From assembly GCF_015209505.1 (NCBI RefSeq), contig NZ_JADEYC010000014.1:1-64000 (forward strand): a stretch of 64,000 bases of DNA, read 5' to 3'. Of the stretch, positions 51,136-59,496 are shown piece by piece. Numbering within the stretch: the stretch's first letter is position 1; each line of letters starts with the position of its first letter. The DNA comes from Saccharopolyspora montiporae (GTDB lineage Bacteria; Actinomycetota; Actinomycetes; Mycobacteriales; Pseudonocardiaceae). A program made the position numbers and the translations under genes. A model generated the notes under the pieces. It did no database searches, was not told the DNA's origin, and saw only the letters and a list, made by a program, of their open reading frames with translations.

Positions 51136-51714
51136 GTGTCCGGGCCGCGCCGCAGGAACGACTCCGCGGCTACCCGGCAGGCGCTGCTGCGCGCGGCCGC
51201 GGATCTGTTCGCGGAGAAGGGGTTCACCGCGACGACCGTCCGCGACGTGGCCGGCCGGGCCGGGGTGAACCAGGCGTTGGTGTTCCGCTACTTCGGGTCC
51301 AAGCAGGAGCTGTTCGCCGCGGTGCTCGGTTCGGACGCCGAGCTGGCGGCCAGCGAACCGGTCGACGAGCTGCCCCGGCGCGTGCTGGACGCGCTGGTGG
51401 GCGAGGAGCCCGACGCCGAACACCACCGGCTGCTGGCGATGCTGCGCTCCTGCGGCGATGCGGACGCGGCGCAGTTGTTGCGCACCGAGGTGGGGGAACG
51501 CTACACCGCGCGGCTGGCGGAGCTGTCCGCCGAACCGGATGCGCGGTTGCGCGCCGATCTGGTGCTGGCCTGGTTTCTCGGCCTCGGCCTGCTGCGCTCG
51601 GTGCTGGGCGCGGAGTCGCTGGTGCGCGCGGATCCGGAGGTGCTGGAACGGCACGTGCTGCGCGCGGTGTCCGCCTTGCTGGAGCGGGTTGAGCCGCCGG
51701 ACGACGAAACCTGA
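51136..51714 (+). CDS. TetR-family transcriptional regulator
   Basis: A 192-aa regulator. The N-terminal helix-turn-helix (ATRQALLRAAADLFAEKGF, TTVRDVAGRAGVNQALVFRY) is intact. The C-terminal ligand domain is variable, as usual. GTG 51136 follows GGGGAG, which overlaps the proA stop region. A TGTAAGC-N4-GCTTACA dyad lies 42 bp downstream, in front of the P450 gene, so it probably represses the P450-ferredoxin pair and is released by the P450 substrate or a related compound. Confidence 0.88.
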   Translation: MSGPRRRNDSAATRQALLRAAADLFAEKGFTATTVRDVAGRAGVNQALVFRYFGSKQELFAAVLGSDAELAASEPVDELPRRVLDALVGEEPDAEHHRLLAMLRSCGDADAAQLLRTEVGERYTARLAELSAEPDARLRADLVLAWFLGLGLLRSVLGAESLVRADPEVLERHVLRAVSALLERVEPPDDET

Positions 51715-51755
51715 TCGGCGGGCGCGTTCCGGTCCTCCGCTGCGTAGTCTGGGTA

Positions 51756-51773
51756 TGTAAGCAAGCGCTTACA
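51756..51773. promoter_or_regulatory. Inverted-repeat operator before the P450 gene
   Basis: TGTAAGC-AAGC-GCTTACA is an 18-bp perfect inverted repeat. It lies just downstream of TAGTCT (51735-51740), a candidate -10, so a bound TetR protein would block transcription. Confidence 0.7.
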
Positions 51774-51793
51774 ACAGACGTACGGGAGTTCGG

Positions 51794-52987
51794 ATGAGCA
51801 CCACGCGAGCGAGGACCTATCCGTTCAACGCGGGCGAGGGGCTGGACCTCGATCCGCTGTACGCGCAGTTGCGCGCGGAGGAGCCGCTGTCCCGGGTGCA
51901 GCTGCCGCACGGCGAGCCGGCCTGGCTGGCCACGCGGTACGAGGACGCCCGGACCGTGCTCGGCGATCCGCGGTTCAGCCGGGCGGCGGTCGTGCACCAC
52001 GACGAGCCGCGCACGCGGCCCAAGCAGCGCAACGACGGTCTGCTCGCCATGGATCCGCCCGATCACACCCGGTTGCGGCGGCTGGTGGCCAAGGCGTTCA
52101 CCGCCCGCCGTGTCGAGCGGCTGCGCCCGCGCACCCAGGAGATCGCCGACGGCCTGGTGTCCCGGATGCGCGCGGCGGGGCCGCCCGCCGACCTGGTGGA
52201 GGACTTCGCGCTGCCGCTGCCCATCACCGTCATCTGCGAGCTGCTCGGGGTGCCGTTCGCCGATCGCGACGACTTCCGCACCTGGTCGGATGCCTTCGTG
52301 TCCACCACGCTGCTGACCGCGGCGCAGGTCGAGGACCACATGGAGCGGATGTTCGACTACATCGCCGGTCTGATCCAGCAGCGCCGCGCCGAACCCGCCG
52401 ACGACCTGATCAGCGGTCTCGTCGAAGCCCGCGACCAGCAGGATCGGCTCACCGAGCGGGAAATGGTCGTGCTGGCCTCCGGGATCCTCGTCGCCGGGCA
52501 CGAGACGACCGCCTCGCAGATCCCGAACTTCGTGCACGTCTTGCTGGACAACCCGGAGCAGTGCGCCGCGCTGCGCGCCGACCCCGCGCTGATCCCGGCG
52601 GCCGTCGAGGAGCTGATGCGGTTCGTGCCGCTGGGGGCGGGCGCCGGTCAGGCCCGCTACGCCGCGGAGGACGTGCAGCTGGGTGGCGTCACCGTCCGCG
52701 CCGGGGAAGCCGTGCTGGTCAGCACCGGTTCCGCCAACCGGGACGAGCAAGCGTTCCCCGAGCCCGAGCGGTTCGACGTGCACCGCGAGGGGCCGTCGCA
52801 CCTGGGCTTCGGGCACGGCCCGCACCACTGCCTCGGTGCGCAACTGGCCCGGATGGAGCTGCAGGTCGCGTTGGCGACCCTGCTGGACCAGCTGCCCGGG
52901 ATGCGGGTGGGCGGTCCTGTCGAATGGAAGTCCGGCCTAGCGGTACGAAGCCCGCGGCGGATGCCCCTCACGTGGCAGGCTGCGTGA
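51794..52987 (+). CDS. Cytochrome P450
   Basis: A 397-aa soluble bacterial P450. The I-helix oxygen-binding motif is AGHETT (234-239), the K-helix is EELMR (272-276), and the heme-binding loop is [10 protein letters not shown] with ligand C346. ATG 51794 follows GGAG. The next gene encodes a small ferredoxin, the likely electron donor; no ferredoxin reductase is nearby. The substrate is unknown. The overall pattern resembles the CYP105/CYP107-like bacterial groups, but I cannot assign a subfamily. Confidence 0.93.
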   Translation: MSTTRARTYPFNAGEGLDLDPLYAQLRAEEPLSRVQLPHGEPAWLATRYEDARTVLGDPRFSRAAVVHHDEPRTRPKQRNDGLLAMDPPDHTRLRRLVAKAFTARRVERLRPRTQEIADGLVSRMRAAGPPADLVEDFALPLPITVICELLGVPFADRDDFRTWSDAFVSTTLLTAAQVEDHMERMFDYIAGLIQQRRAEPADDLISGLVEARDQQDRLTEREMVVLASGILVAGHETTASQIPNFVHVLLDNPEQCAALRADPALIPAAVEELMRFVPLGAGAGQARYAAEDVQLGGVTVRAGEAVLVSTGSANRDEQAFPEPERFDVHREGPSHLGFGHGPHHCLGAQLARMELQVALATLLDQLPGMRVGGPVEWKSGLAVRSPRRMPLTWQAA

Positions 52988-53016
52988 TCTCGCTCATATC
53001 CGAAAGGGGTTTCCGC

Positions 53017-53238
53017 ATGAGTTGGCTGATCGAGGTGGACGGGCAGACCTGCATCGGCTCCGGCATCTGCGCCGGAACGGCTCCGGACGACTTCGAGCTG
53101 GTCGACGGGGTCTCGCACGCCAAACGCACCGAAGTCGAGCAGTCGGAGGTCGTCGTGGACGCCGCCGAGTCCTGCCCGGTGGAGGCGATCCTGGTCAAAG
53201 ATGCCGACAACGGGGAGATCGTCGCCCCGGAAGCGTGA
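53017..53238 (+). CDS. [3Fe-4S]-type ferredoxin
   Basis: A 73-aa ferredoxin with C12, C18 and a later CP motif (AESCPVEAI). The position that holds a fourth cysteine in [4Fe-4S] proteins is not cysteine, so a [3Fe-4S] cluster is expected, as in P450-linked ferredoxins of actinomycetes. ATG 53017 follows GAAAGGGG. It lies 29 bp after the P450 gene and very probably donates electrons to it. Confidence 0.92.
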   Translation: MSWLIEVDGQTCIGSGICAGTAPDDFELVDGVSHAKRTEVEQSEVVVDAAESCPVEAILVKDADNGEIVAPEA

Positions 53239-53440
53239 CGCACAGCACTCCCGAATCGCGTCATGCGGGTCCGGACGGCCCGTCCCACCGGTGTGCGCGC
53301 CCGCGGGGCCGCACAGCGACCGGTGGGCGGGCCCCCAGCCGCCACCGGTCGTGCACGGTCGCGGGGCCGGTCGCCAGGGGGAGTGCCGGCCGGCTCCGCG
53401 CACCGGGCCCCGCGGCGCGAGCGGAGGCCGCCCCGCTGGT

Positions 53441-53446
53441 TAGGCT
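53441..53446 (+). promoter_or_regulatory. nadD leaderless -10 (TAGGCT)
   Basis: TAGGCT ends 7 nt before ATG 53454 with no Shine-Dalgarno sequence. The region 53239-53440 shows nothing else. Confidence 0.55.
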
Positions 53447-53453
53447 CTGCACC

Positions 53454-54077
53454 ATGTCTGGTCGACGCCGGATCGGTGTCATGGGTGGCACCTTCGATCC
53501 CATTCACCACGGCCACCTGGTGGCAGCCAGCGAAGTGCAGGCCCAATTCGGGCTGGAGCAAGTGGTTTTCGTGCCGACCGGGCAACCCTGGCAGAAGAGC
53601 CACGAAGTGGTCAGCCCGGCGGAAGACCGCTACCTGATGACCGTGGTGGCCACCGCATCGAACCCGCGGTTCCTGGTCAGCCGCGTCGACATCGACCGCA
53701 GCGGGCTGACCTACACCATCGATACGCTCGGCGATCTCGGTGCGCAGTTCCCCGACGCCGAGCTGTACTTCATCACCGGCGCCGACGCGGTGGAGCAGAT
53801 CCTGTCCTGGCACCGCGTCGAAGAGCTCTTCGGCATGGCGCACTTCATCGGCGTCACCCGGCCCGGCTACTCGCTGGACAGCGCGCACCTGCCGGACGGG
53901 GCTGTGTCGGTGGTGGAGATCCCGGCGATGGCGATCTCCTCCACCGGATGCCGCGACCGGGTCCGCGCGGGACTGCCGGTCTGGTACCTCGTCCCGGACG
54001 GCATCGTCCAGTACATCACCAAGCGCGGCCTGTACCGGGACGAAGACGCCGCACCAACGGCGGAGTGGGGCCCGTGA
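53454..54077 (+). CDS. nadD: Nicotinate-nucleotide adenylyltransferase
   Basis: A 207-aa enzyme making deamido-NAD from nicotinate mononucleotide and ATP. It has the nucleotidyltransferase motif [11 protein letters not shown] near the N-terminus and the C-terminal ISSTxxR motif ([10 protein letters not shown]). ATG 53454 is set by TAGGCT 7 nt upstream. It is normally followed closely by rsfS and gpgP in actinobacteria; here 2.6 kb of other DNA intervenes. Confidence 0.95.
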   Translation: MSGRRRIGVMGGTFDPIHHGHLVAASEVQAQFGLEQVVFVPTGQPWQKSHEVVSPAEDRYLMTVVATASNPRFLVSRVDIDRSGLTYTIDTLGDLGAQFPDAELYFITGADAVEQILSWHRVEELFGMAHFIGVTRPGYSLDSAHLPDGAVSVVEIPAMAISSTGCRDRVRAGLPVWYLVPDGIVQYITKRGLYRDEDAAPTAEWGP

Positions 54078-54147
54078 CCATCCGATGCCGCTCGGGCCGG
54101 CCGTAGTGGCCGCGGCAGCCTGCCGGTCGAGGGGCGCTGAGGCCGAA

Positions 54148-54189
54148 AGAGGCCTCGCCACGTGCATCGTGCTGCACGGCAAGGCCTCT
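54148..54189 (+). terminator. nadD terminator hairpin
   Basis: A 12-bp stem with one mismatch (54148-54159 with 54178-54189), extendable outward, follows nadD by 70 bp. It ends in CTTCGGGCT without a T-tract. Confidence 0.65.
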
Positions 54190-54590
54190 TCGGGCTCTCG
54201 CCTCGCCCGAAATCGCTGATCGCGTCCGCGCTGCTCTGCACGATCTCCGCAGCCGCGTTCGGGGACGCGGAGATCGCTCCGGTCACGCTGTCGGAGCTGT
54301 TGATGGCGCCCCGTCGTCAAGATCTCCACCGCTCGGTGCGGCGGCAGCGGCGATTCCAGCACGGCCGAGCAGCGCGGCCGAACGGCCGGGAGCGTACTCC
54401 GTTCGGGCAGTCATCGTAGAGGACAGACCGAACGATCGGCGACCATGCCTGTGTTCCCGGATGTGCGTCGCAAGCGTTCAGCGGCCGCGGAATCAACTGC
54501 CACGCGAATACCGAAAGTCGGTTCAACGTGGGCCATTCGACGTCTGCCGGATGTCGATGTTCCGGGATCGGAGCGAGCGGGGGCGGAGAT
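54190..54590. other. Gap before the methyltransferase gene
   Basis: About 400 bp with mixed codon composition and no convincing gene on either strand. It begins the stretch inserted between nadD and rsfS. Confidence 0.45.
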
Positions 54591-55415
54591 ATGGCCGGCG
54601 AGTACGTGTTCGGCGAGGCGACCGATGATGATGTGCGGTTGCGCGCGCAATCCGCGGTGCTCGATCCGCTCACCGCGAGGTTGTTCGACCAGGCTGGGCT
54701 CGCACCGGGGATGCGGGTGCTCGACATCGGCAGCGGGGCGGGCAACGTCGCTCTGCTCGCGGCTGAGGCCGTGGGGCCGCGCGGCGGCGTCGTCGGTATC
54801 GACCGCGATCCCCACGTGCTGGAACGTGCTCGGCGGTTGGCGGCCGGTGCGCCCAACGTCGAGTTCCGCACTGGTGATCTGCGCAGCACCGACGGCCTCG
54901 ACGTCCTGGACGGGGAGTTCGACGCGGTGGTGGGGCGTCTCGTGCTCGCGCACACTCCTGATCCGGTCGCTGCACTGGGTGCGGTGACGCAATGGGTTCG
55001 TCCCGGCGGGCTGGTGTGCATGCACGAAGGCGATCTGGCTCACGAGTGGACGAGTCACGCGACGCCGCTGTGGGAGCAGGTGCGCGGGTGGCTCCTGGAG
55101 GCATGTGCCGCGGCCGACGTCGACGCGCGGATGGGGCCGGTGCTGTACGCCACGTTTCGCTCGGCCGGCCTGCCTGAACCCGACCTCGTGCTGGAAGCGC
55201 CCGTCGGGGGCGGTGCCAGGACACCGACCTTCGGCTGGTCGAATTCCGTTCGCGCGCTGCTGCCGGTGCTGGAGAGACTCGGTATCACCTCAGCCGAGGA
55301 GGCCGAGGTCGAGACGCTCACCGAGCGGCTCGATGCCGAGATCGTCGCGCGGAACGGAACGGTCCTGGGCCCGTTGATGTACGGAGCTTGGTGCACCACG
55401 CCCCGAGCCGGGTGA
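54591..55415 (+). CDS. Class I SAM-dependent methyltransferase
   Basis: A 274-aa methyltransferase. Motif I VLDIGSGAGN (43-52) and the acidic residue in GVVGIDRDPH bind SAM; motif post-I and FDAVVGRLVLAHTPDP (motif IV) follow. This pattern is common in small-molecule methyltransferases of the UbiE type. ATG 54591 is preceded by GGAGAT. The substrate is unknown. It lies in the accessory insertion between nadD and rsfS. Confidence 0.85.
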   Translation: MAGEYVFGEATDDDVRLRAQSAVLDPLTARLFDQAGLAPGMRVLDIGSGAGNVALLAAEAVGPRGGVVGIDRDPHVLERARRLAAGAPNVEFRTGDLRSTDGLDVLDGEFDAVVGRLVLAHTPDPVAALGAVTQWVRPGGLVCMHEGDLAHEWTSHATPLWEQVRGWLLEACAAADVDARMGPVLYATFRSAGLPEPDLVLEAPVGGGARTPTFGWSNSVRALLPVLERLGITSAEEAEVETLTERLDAEIVARNGTVLGPLMYGAWCTTPRAG

Positions 55416-55570
55416 GCTGTCCGCCATGGCCGCGAAGGCTCATCGACGAAAGCGCCGGAGTGGCGCGGTGAACGCCCCCGGCCCGCTAGCCGGTCGGGTC
55501 CGTGCTGAATTGGCCGTGGAAGCCGTAGGGGATGTGGTGCGGGAGTTCGTCGACGTGAATGGTTCGTTGA

Positions 55571-55699
55571 GAACGATTCGGAAGGGAGCAGCCCCGCGCC
55601 GCGCTCGGTGCGGACGCTCCGCGCGGCATGGTCCTATCCCTGGGTATCGGGCTGGAACGGCACTTCCTCGACGTCTGGCGCGCCGCGGCGGAGAAGTAG
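55571..55699 (+). pseudogene. Possible remnant of a regulator C-terminus
   Basis: A 42-codon frame ends RGMVLSLGIGLERHFLDVWRAAAEK, which looks like the last helices of a TetR-type regulator. It is bounded by a stop upstream (55568-55570), and no start or DNA-binding domain is present. I place it as a decayed fragment with low confidence. Confidence 0.25.
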
Positions 55700-55702
55700 C
55701 CA

Positions 55703-56523
55703 CTAGCGGGCGGATTTCGCGCGCTGCGCGTCGGCGTCCTGCCAGAACTCCCGCAGCGCGTGGTTGACCAGCTCGGGTTCTTGCACCTGCGGGTAGAAGC
55801 CGGGCACGGTCAGCAGCTCGCCGCCGACGCGATCTGCGACGACCCGGGCGGTGATGGTGAGCGGTTCCCCCGCCAGCCTGCGGTACTCCTCGGGAGCCCC
55901 CGCCCAGTCGCCGATGATGACCAGCGTCGGCCACGGCGCGGCGGCGATCGGCCGGAGATCGACCGGCGCGTCCCAGCACGGGCGTTCGCCCATCGACGTG
56001 CGGGCCGTGCGGAGGCGCTCCGGGGTCGCCGGCGGAGTGGGCATGCCGACGCCGTCCGTCGCGAGGCGCAGGTACTCCTCCGCCGTCATCTCGGCAGGCA
56101 GTTCCGCGGTCGCGGCCCGGTTCCGGACGAGGAGGTCGGCGATGACCGGGTGCTCCTCGGCGACGCGCATCGAACCCGGCTGGATCAGGGTCAGCGACCG
56201 GACGAGATCGGGGCGCTGCGCCGCGGCCAGCATCGCGGCGACACCGCCGTAGGAGTGGCCGACCAGGTGGGCGCCGTCGCCGAGGACCGAGACGATGTCG
56301 CGCGCGTCGACCTCGTAGTCCGTGCGGTACGGGCCCGCGAGGTCGGGACTGCCGCCGTGGCCGCGGCGGTCGACGAGCACGATCCGGCGGTCGGCGGCGA
56401 GGGGGTTTGCCGGCCGAAGCCGTAAGCGTCGTCACGTCCCCAGGTCAGCACGCCGTGCACGAACACCGCGGGCGGCTCGGCGGCACCCGGCTGCGCCAGG
56501 ACGCTGATGTCGACGTCGATCAT
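55703..56523 (-). pseudogene. Frameshifted alpha/beta-hydrolase
   Basis: The N-terminal part (from ATG 56523 or 56532) reads ISVLAQPGAAEPPAVFVHGV, ending YGFGRQ. The rest continues in another frame as NPLAADRRIVLVDRRGHGGS, VGHSYGG with the nucleophile serine, and the C-terminal domain. A one-base loss near 56401-56408 (plus-strand GGGGGTTT) explains the break. The position of the catalytic histidine (VPGFYPQVQEPELVN) has tyrosine or another residue, which also suggests decay. Alternatives are a sequencing error or programmed frameshifting. Confidence 0.7.
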
Positions 56524-56667
56524 GGCGTTCATGCAAGCAGACGGGAATGACCTGCCCAGCATCGGCGGTGGTCCGGGCGCAGCTGAACCGCTCGACGTCG
56601 ATCGGGATCGGGCTGGCTATCCTCGATGCAGCGGGTGCTCCGGTCGTCGGGGCCCGAGAGGAGTGTT

Positions 56668-57069
56668 GTGGCAGCCACCGAGAACGCGCGGGAACTGGCG
56701 CTCGTGGCGGCGCAGGCCGCCGCGGACAAGAAGGCCACCGATGTGGTCGTGCTCGACGTGTCCGAGCAACTGGTCATCACCGATTGCTTCCTGATCGCCT
56801 CCGCCCCCAACGAGCGGCAGGTCGAGTCGATCGTGGAGGCAATCGAGGAGAAGATGCGCGCCGCCGGGACCAAGCCGGTCCGCCGCGAGGGCGCCCGCGA
56901 AGGGCGCTGGGTCCTGCTGGACTTCGTCGACGTGGTGGTGCACGTCCAGCACGAGGACGAGCGCGCCTTCTACCAGCTGGAACGGCTCTGGAAGGACTGC
57001 CCGCAGGTGGAGTTCCGGGATTCCGCGGAGCCGGCCGGCGGTGCGACCGGCGCGGACGCCGAGGAATGA
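56668..57069 (+). CDS. rsfS: Ribosomal silencing factor RsfS
   Basis: A 133-aa factor that binds L14 and blocks subunit joining in starvation. ALVAAQAAADKKATDVVVLDV and DCFLIASAPNERQV, then EGAREGRWVLLDFVDVVVHVQ, are family blocks. GTG 56668 follows AGGAG. The stop overlaps the gpgP start by 4 bp. The C-terminus carries a short acidic extension. It lies downstream of the inserted methyltransferase region instead of directly after nadD. Confidence 0.95.
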   Translation: MAATENARELALVAAQAAADKKATDVVVLDVSEQLVITDCFLIASAPNERQVESIVEAIEEKMRAAGTKPVRREGAREGRWVLLDFVDVVVHVQHEDERAFYQLERLWKDCPQVEFRDSAEPAGGATGADAEE

Positions 57070-57686
57070 CGCTGCACCGGGTGGTGCTCTGGCGGCACGG
57101 GGAGACGGATTACAACGCGGCCGGGCGGATCCAGGGGCACCTGGACAGCGAGCTGAGCGGTGCGGGCCGGGCGCAGGCGGCGCGTGCCGCCCCCGCGGTC
57201 GCGCAGCTCGGGCCGGAGCTGGCGGTCAGCTCCGATCTGCAGCGCGCCCAGGTCACGGCCGCGTCGTTCTCCGAGGTCAGCGGGGTGCAGCCCCGCCTGG
57301 ATAAGCGACTGCGCGAAACTCACCTCGGCGAGTGGCAGGGGCTCACCGGCGCCGAGGTCGAGGACGGCTGGCCCGGTGCCATGTCCGAGTGGCGCGCCGA
57401 CCCCGCGTGGGCGCCGCCGGGTGGTGAGTCCCGGCTGGAGGTCGCCGAGCGCGCGTTCGAGGTCGTGCAGGAGCTCGACCAGGCGCACGGTGAGTCGGCC
57501 TTGCTGTGCGCGCACGGCGGGCTCATCATCGCGCTGACCGCGCGGATGCTGGACCTGCCGCTGCATCTCTGGCCGTCGCTGGGCCGGGTGGGCAACTGCC
57601 ACTGGGTGGTGCTGTCCCGGCGGCCCGGTGGCGTGGACGCGTGGCGGCTGGATCGCTACAACGCCTCGGTCGCCGACGAGGGCTGA
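57066..57686 (+). CDS. gpgP: Histidine phosphatase, glucosyl-3-phosphoglycerate phosphatase homologue
   Basis: A 206-aa phosphatase of the phosphoglycerate-mutase superfamily. The phosphohistidine site is R10-H11-G12, with E84 in LRETHLGEW and second histidine H150 in CAHGGL. It closely follows mycobacterial Rv2419c (GpgP) in RHGxTDYN, RLRETHLGxWQGLT and GNxxW blocks and in position after rsfS. GpgP dephosphorylates glucosyl-3-phosphoglycerate in methylglucose lipopolysaccharide synthesis. The ATG overlaps the rsfS stop. Substrate by homology only. Confidence 0.85.
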   Translation: MTLHRVVLWRHGETDYNAAGRIQGHLDSELSGAGRAQAARAAPAVAQLGPELAVSSDLQRAQVTAASFSEVSGVQPRLDKRLRETHLGEWQGLTGAEVEDGWPGAMSEWRADPAWAPPGGESRLEVAERAFEVVQELDQAHGESALLCAHGGLIIALTARMLDLPLHLWPSLGRVGNCHWVVLSRRPGGVDAWRLDRYNASVADEG

Positions 57687-57729
57687 ACCGCGCGCGGGCC
57701 GAGTCCCTCGGACGGGTGGGGCGGGGCCG

Positions 57730-57735
57730 TATGGT
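57730..57735 (+). promoter_or_regulatory. degV leaderless -10 (TATGGT)
   Basis: TATGGT ends 6 nt before GTG 57742, with no ribosome site in the 55-bp gap after gpgP. Confidence 0.5.
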
Positions 57736-57741
57736 TGCAGC

Positions 57742-58608
57742 GTGCCCACAGCAGTCGTCACCGATTCGACCGCCTACCTCCCGCCCGGCCGGGCCCGGGA
57801 TCACGGGGTGCGCACCGCGCCGCTGCACGTCAGCGTCGACGGTGCCGGCCCGATCGATGAATGGGACTTCGGGCCGGACGACCTGCATGCCGCCTTCGCC
57901 CGCAAGCACCGGGTGACCACGTCCGGAGCCACACCGGAGGAGCTGGCCGAGGTCTACCGGTCCGCATTGGACGAGGCGGACGAGGTCGTCGCCGTGCACC
58001 TCTCCCGGCAGCTGTCCGGAACGTGGGACGCCGCGCGGGTCGCGGCGCGCACCGTCGATCCCGGGCGCATCCGGGTGGTGGATTCCCGCTCGGCGGCCAT
58101 GGGACTGGGTTTCGCGGTGCTGGCCGCCGCGGACAGCGCGCGCGGGGGTGCGGATGCGGACGAGGTGGCTCGGGTCGCCGCCGATACCGCGCAGGCCGCG
58201 ACCACCCGGTTCTCCGTGCAGACGCTGGAGCACCTGCGGCGCGGTGGGCGGATCGGTACTGCGGCGGCGGTGCTCGGCACGGCGCTGGCGATCAAACCGC
58301 TGCTGCACGTGCACGACGGGCGGATCGAGGCGTTGGAGAAGGTCCGCACCACCAGCAGGGCGGTGTCCCGGTTGGTGGAACTCACCGTCGCCGAGGCCGG
58401 TTCCGGCTCTGCGGTCGCGGTGCACCACTCGGGCGCACCGGACCGGGCCGAGGAGCTCGCCGCTCGGATTCGCGCCGAAGCCGGGGCGGAGCTGGACTGC
58501 GTGGTCTCTGAAGTGGGCGCGGTCATCGGTGCGCACATCGGTCCGGGTGCGGTCGGGGCGGTCGTGCTGCCCGGTGGGTGGCGCAGCGCGGATCGAGCCG
58601 GGAACTGA
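57742..58608 (+). CDS. DegV-family fatty-acid-binding protein
   Basis: A 288-aa protein. VVTDSTAYLPPG at the N-terminus, TTSGATPEEL, and SRQLSGTWDAARVAA are the DegV ligand-binding blocks, with LGTALAIKPLLHVHDGRIEALEKVRT in the second half. DegV proteins bind a fatty acid for phosphorylation by a fatty-acid kinase; the partner kinase is not in this window. GTG 57742 is set by TATGGT 6 nt upstream. Mycobacteria have a DegV gene at the same place (Rv2417c). Confidence 0.93.
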   Translation: MPTAVVTDSTAYLPPGRARDHGVRTAPLHVSVDGAGPIDEWDFGPDDLHAAFARKHRVTTSGATPEELAEVYRSALDEADEVVAVHLSRQLSGTWDAARVAARTVDPGRIRVVDSRSAAMGLGFAVLAAADSARGGADADEVARVAADTAQAATTRFSVQTLEHLRRGGRIGTAAAVLGTALAIKPLLHVHDGRIEALEKVRTTSRAVSRLVELTVAEAGSGSAVAVHHSGAPDRAEELAARIRAEAGAELDCVVSEVGAVIGAHIGPGAVGAVVLPGGWRSADRAGN

Positions 58609-58672
58609 ACCGGCGGCGTCGTGTTGTCCACATAGGTCCGAATGGTCCACAACTTGCGAACGTGACCCTGTC

Positions 58673-58684
58673 GGAACCGGTTCC
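58673..58684. promoter_or_regulatory. 12-bp palindrome in the comEA promoter region
   Basis: GGAACCGGTTCC is a perfect palindrome. It lies 7 bp upstream of TATCGT (58692-58697), whose end is 7 nt from the comEA ATG. It overlaps the expected -35 region, so it is a candidate operator. Confidence 0.45.
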
Positions 58685-58691
58685 GCGATCC

Positions 58692-58697
58692 TATCGT
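58692..58697 (+). promoter_or_regulatory. comEA leaderless -10 (TATCGT)
   Basis: TATCGT ends 7 nt before ATG 58705 and there is no Shine-Dalgarno sequence. Confidence 0.55.
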
Positions 58698-58704
58698 CGA
58701 TTCC

Positions 58705-59496
58705 ATGTTGGACATCGGAGGATTTCGCAGCACGGGAGAGGTTTCGGCGAACGCGGCGGATCGATCGCCCCGCAACCGGTTGCGCGACCTGCACCGGGAC
58801 GCCGGTTCGGACACCGCCGAACAGCGCTGCGAACCGGGATACACCGCACCGGACCGGGAACCGGAACCACCATCGGCGGTGCGCCGGTTCGCGCTGCGCT
58901 GGCTGCCCGCTTCGCTCGTCGAGTCCCGTGTGGACCCCGGCCGCCCCGGTGTCCTCGCGGTGGCGGTGGTCGCGATGCTCGCCCTCGCGGGTTTCGGGGT
59001 GTTCGCCTGGACCAGCCGGCCGGTCGCCGAACCCGCCCCGCCCCCGCCGCCGGTGTCCCCACCACCGCACGCCGAACCTCCACCGCCGGAAAAGGTGGTG
59101 GTCAGCGTCGTAGGCCGGGTGCGCGAGCCCGGTCTGGTGACGGTTCGACCCGGTGAGCGGGTCGCCGATGCGCTCGTCGCCGCGGGTGGCCCGCTCCCGG
59201 AGACCGACATCACCGCGCTCAACCTCGCGCGCCGACTGGCCGATGGTGAACAGCTGCACGTCGGGATCCCGCCACCACCGCAGTCCGAACAGTCCCGCGA
59301 GGACGGCAAGGTGGATCTCAACTCCGCCGACGCAGAGGAGCTCCAGGAGCTGCCCGGAGTGGGCGAGTCGACGGCGCAGCAGATCGTGCGGTGGCGCACC
59401 GATCACGACGGCTTCGCCTCGGTCGGGCAGCTGCGCGAAGTGGACGGGATCGGCGAATCGCGGTTCTCCGAACTGCGTGACCTCGTGCGGTCATGA
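58705..59496 (+). CDS. comEA: ComEA-type DNA-binding protein
   Basis: A 263-aa membrane-anchored DNA receptor for uptake. It has a cytoplasmic N-terminus of about 80 residues, one membrane helix (83-102), a proline-rich linker (108-128), a SLBB-like domain (130-190), and a helix-hairpin-helix DNA-binding domain (202-261, KVDLNSADAEELQELPGVGE). ATG 58705 is set by TATCGT 7 nt upstream. It overlaps comEC by 4 bp. Confidence 0.93.
   Translation: MLDIGGFRSTGEVSANAADRSPRNRLRDLHRDAGSDTAEQRCEPGYTAPDREPEPPSAVRRFALRWLPASLVESRVDPGRPGVLAVAVVAMLALAGFGVFAWTSRPVAEPAPPPPPVSPPPHAEPPPPEKVVVSVVGRVREPGLVTVRPGERVADALVAAGGPLPETDITALNLARRLADGEQLHVGIPPPPQSEQSREDGKVDLNSADAEELQELPGVGESTAQQIVRWRTDHDGFASVGQLREVDGIGESRFSELRDLVRS

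Noticed and set aside
54190..54590. Insertion sequence or transposase remnant
   Set aside because: No terminal inverted repeats, target duplications or DDE/HTH motifs were seen.
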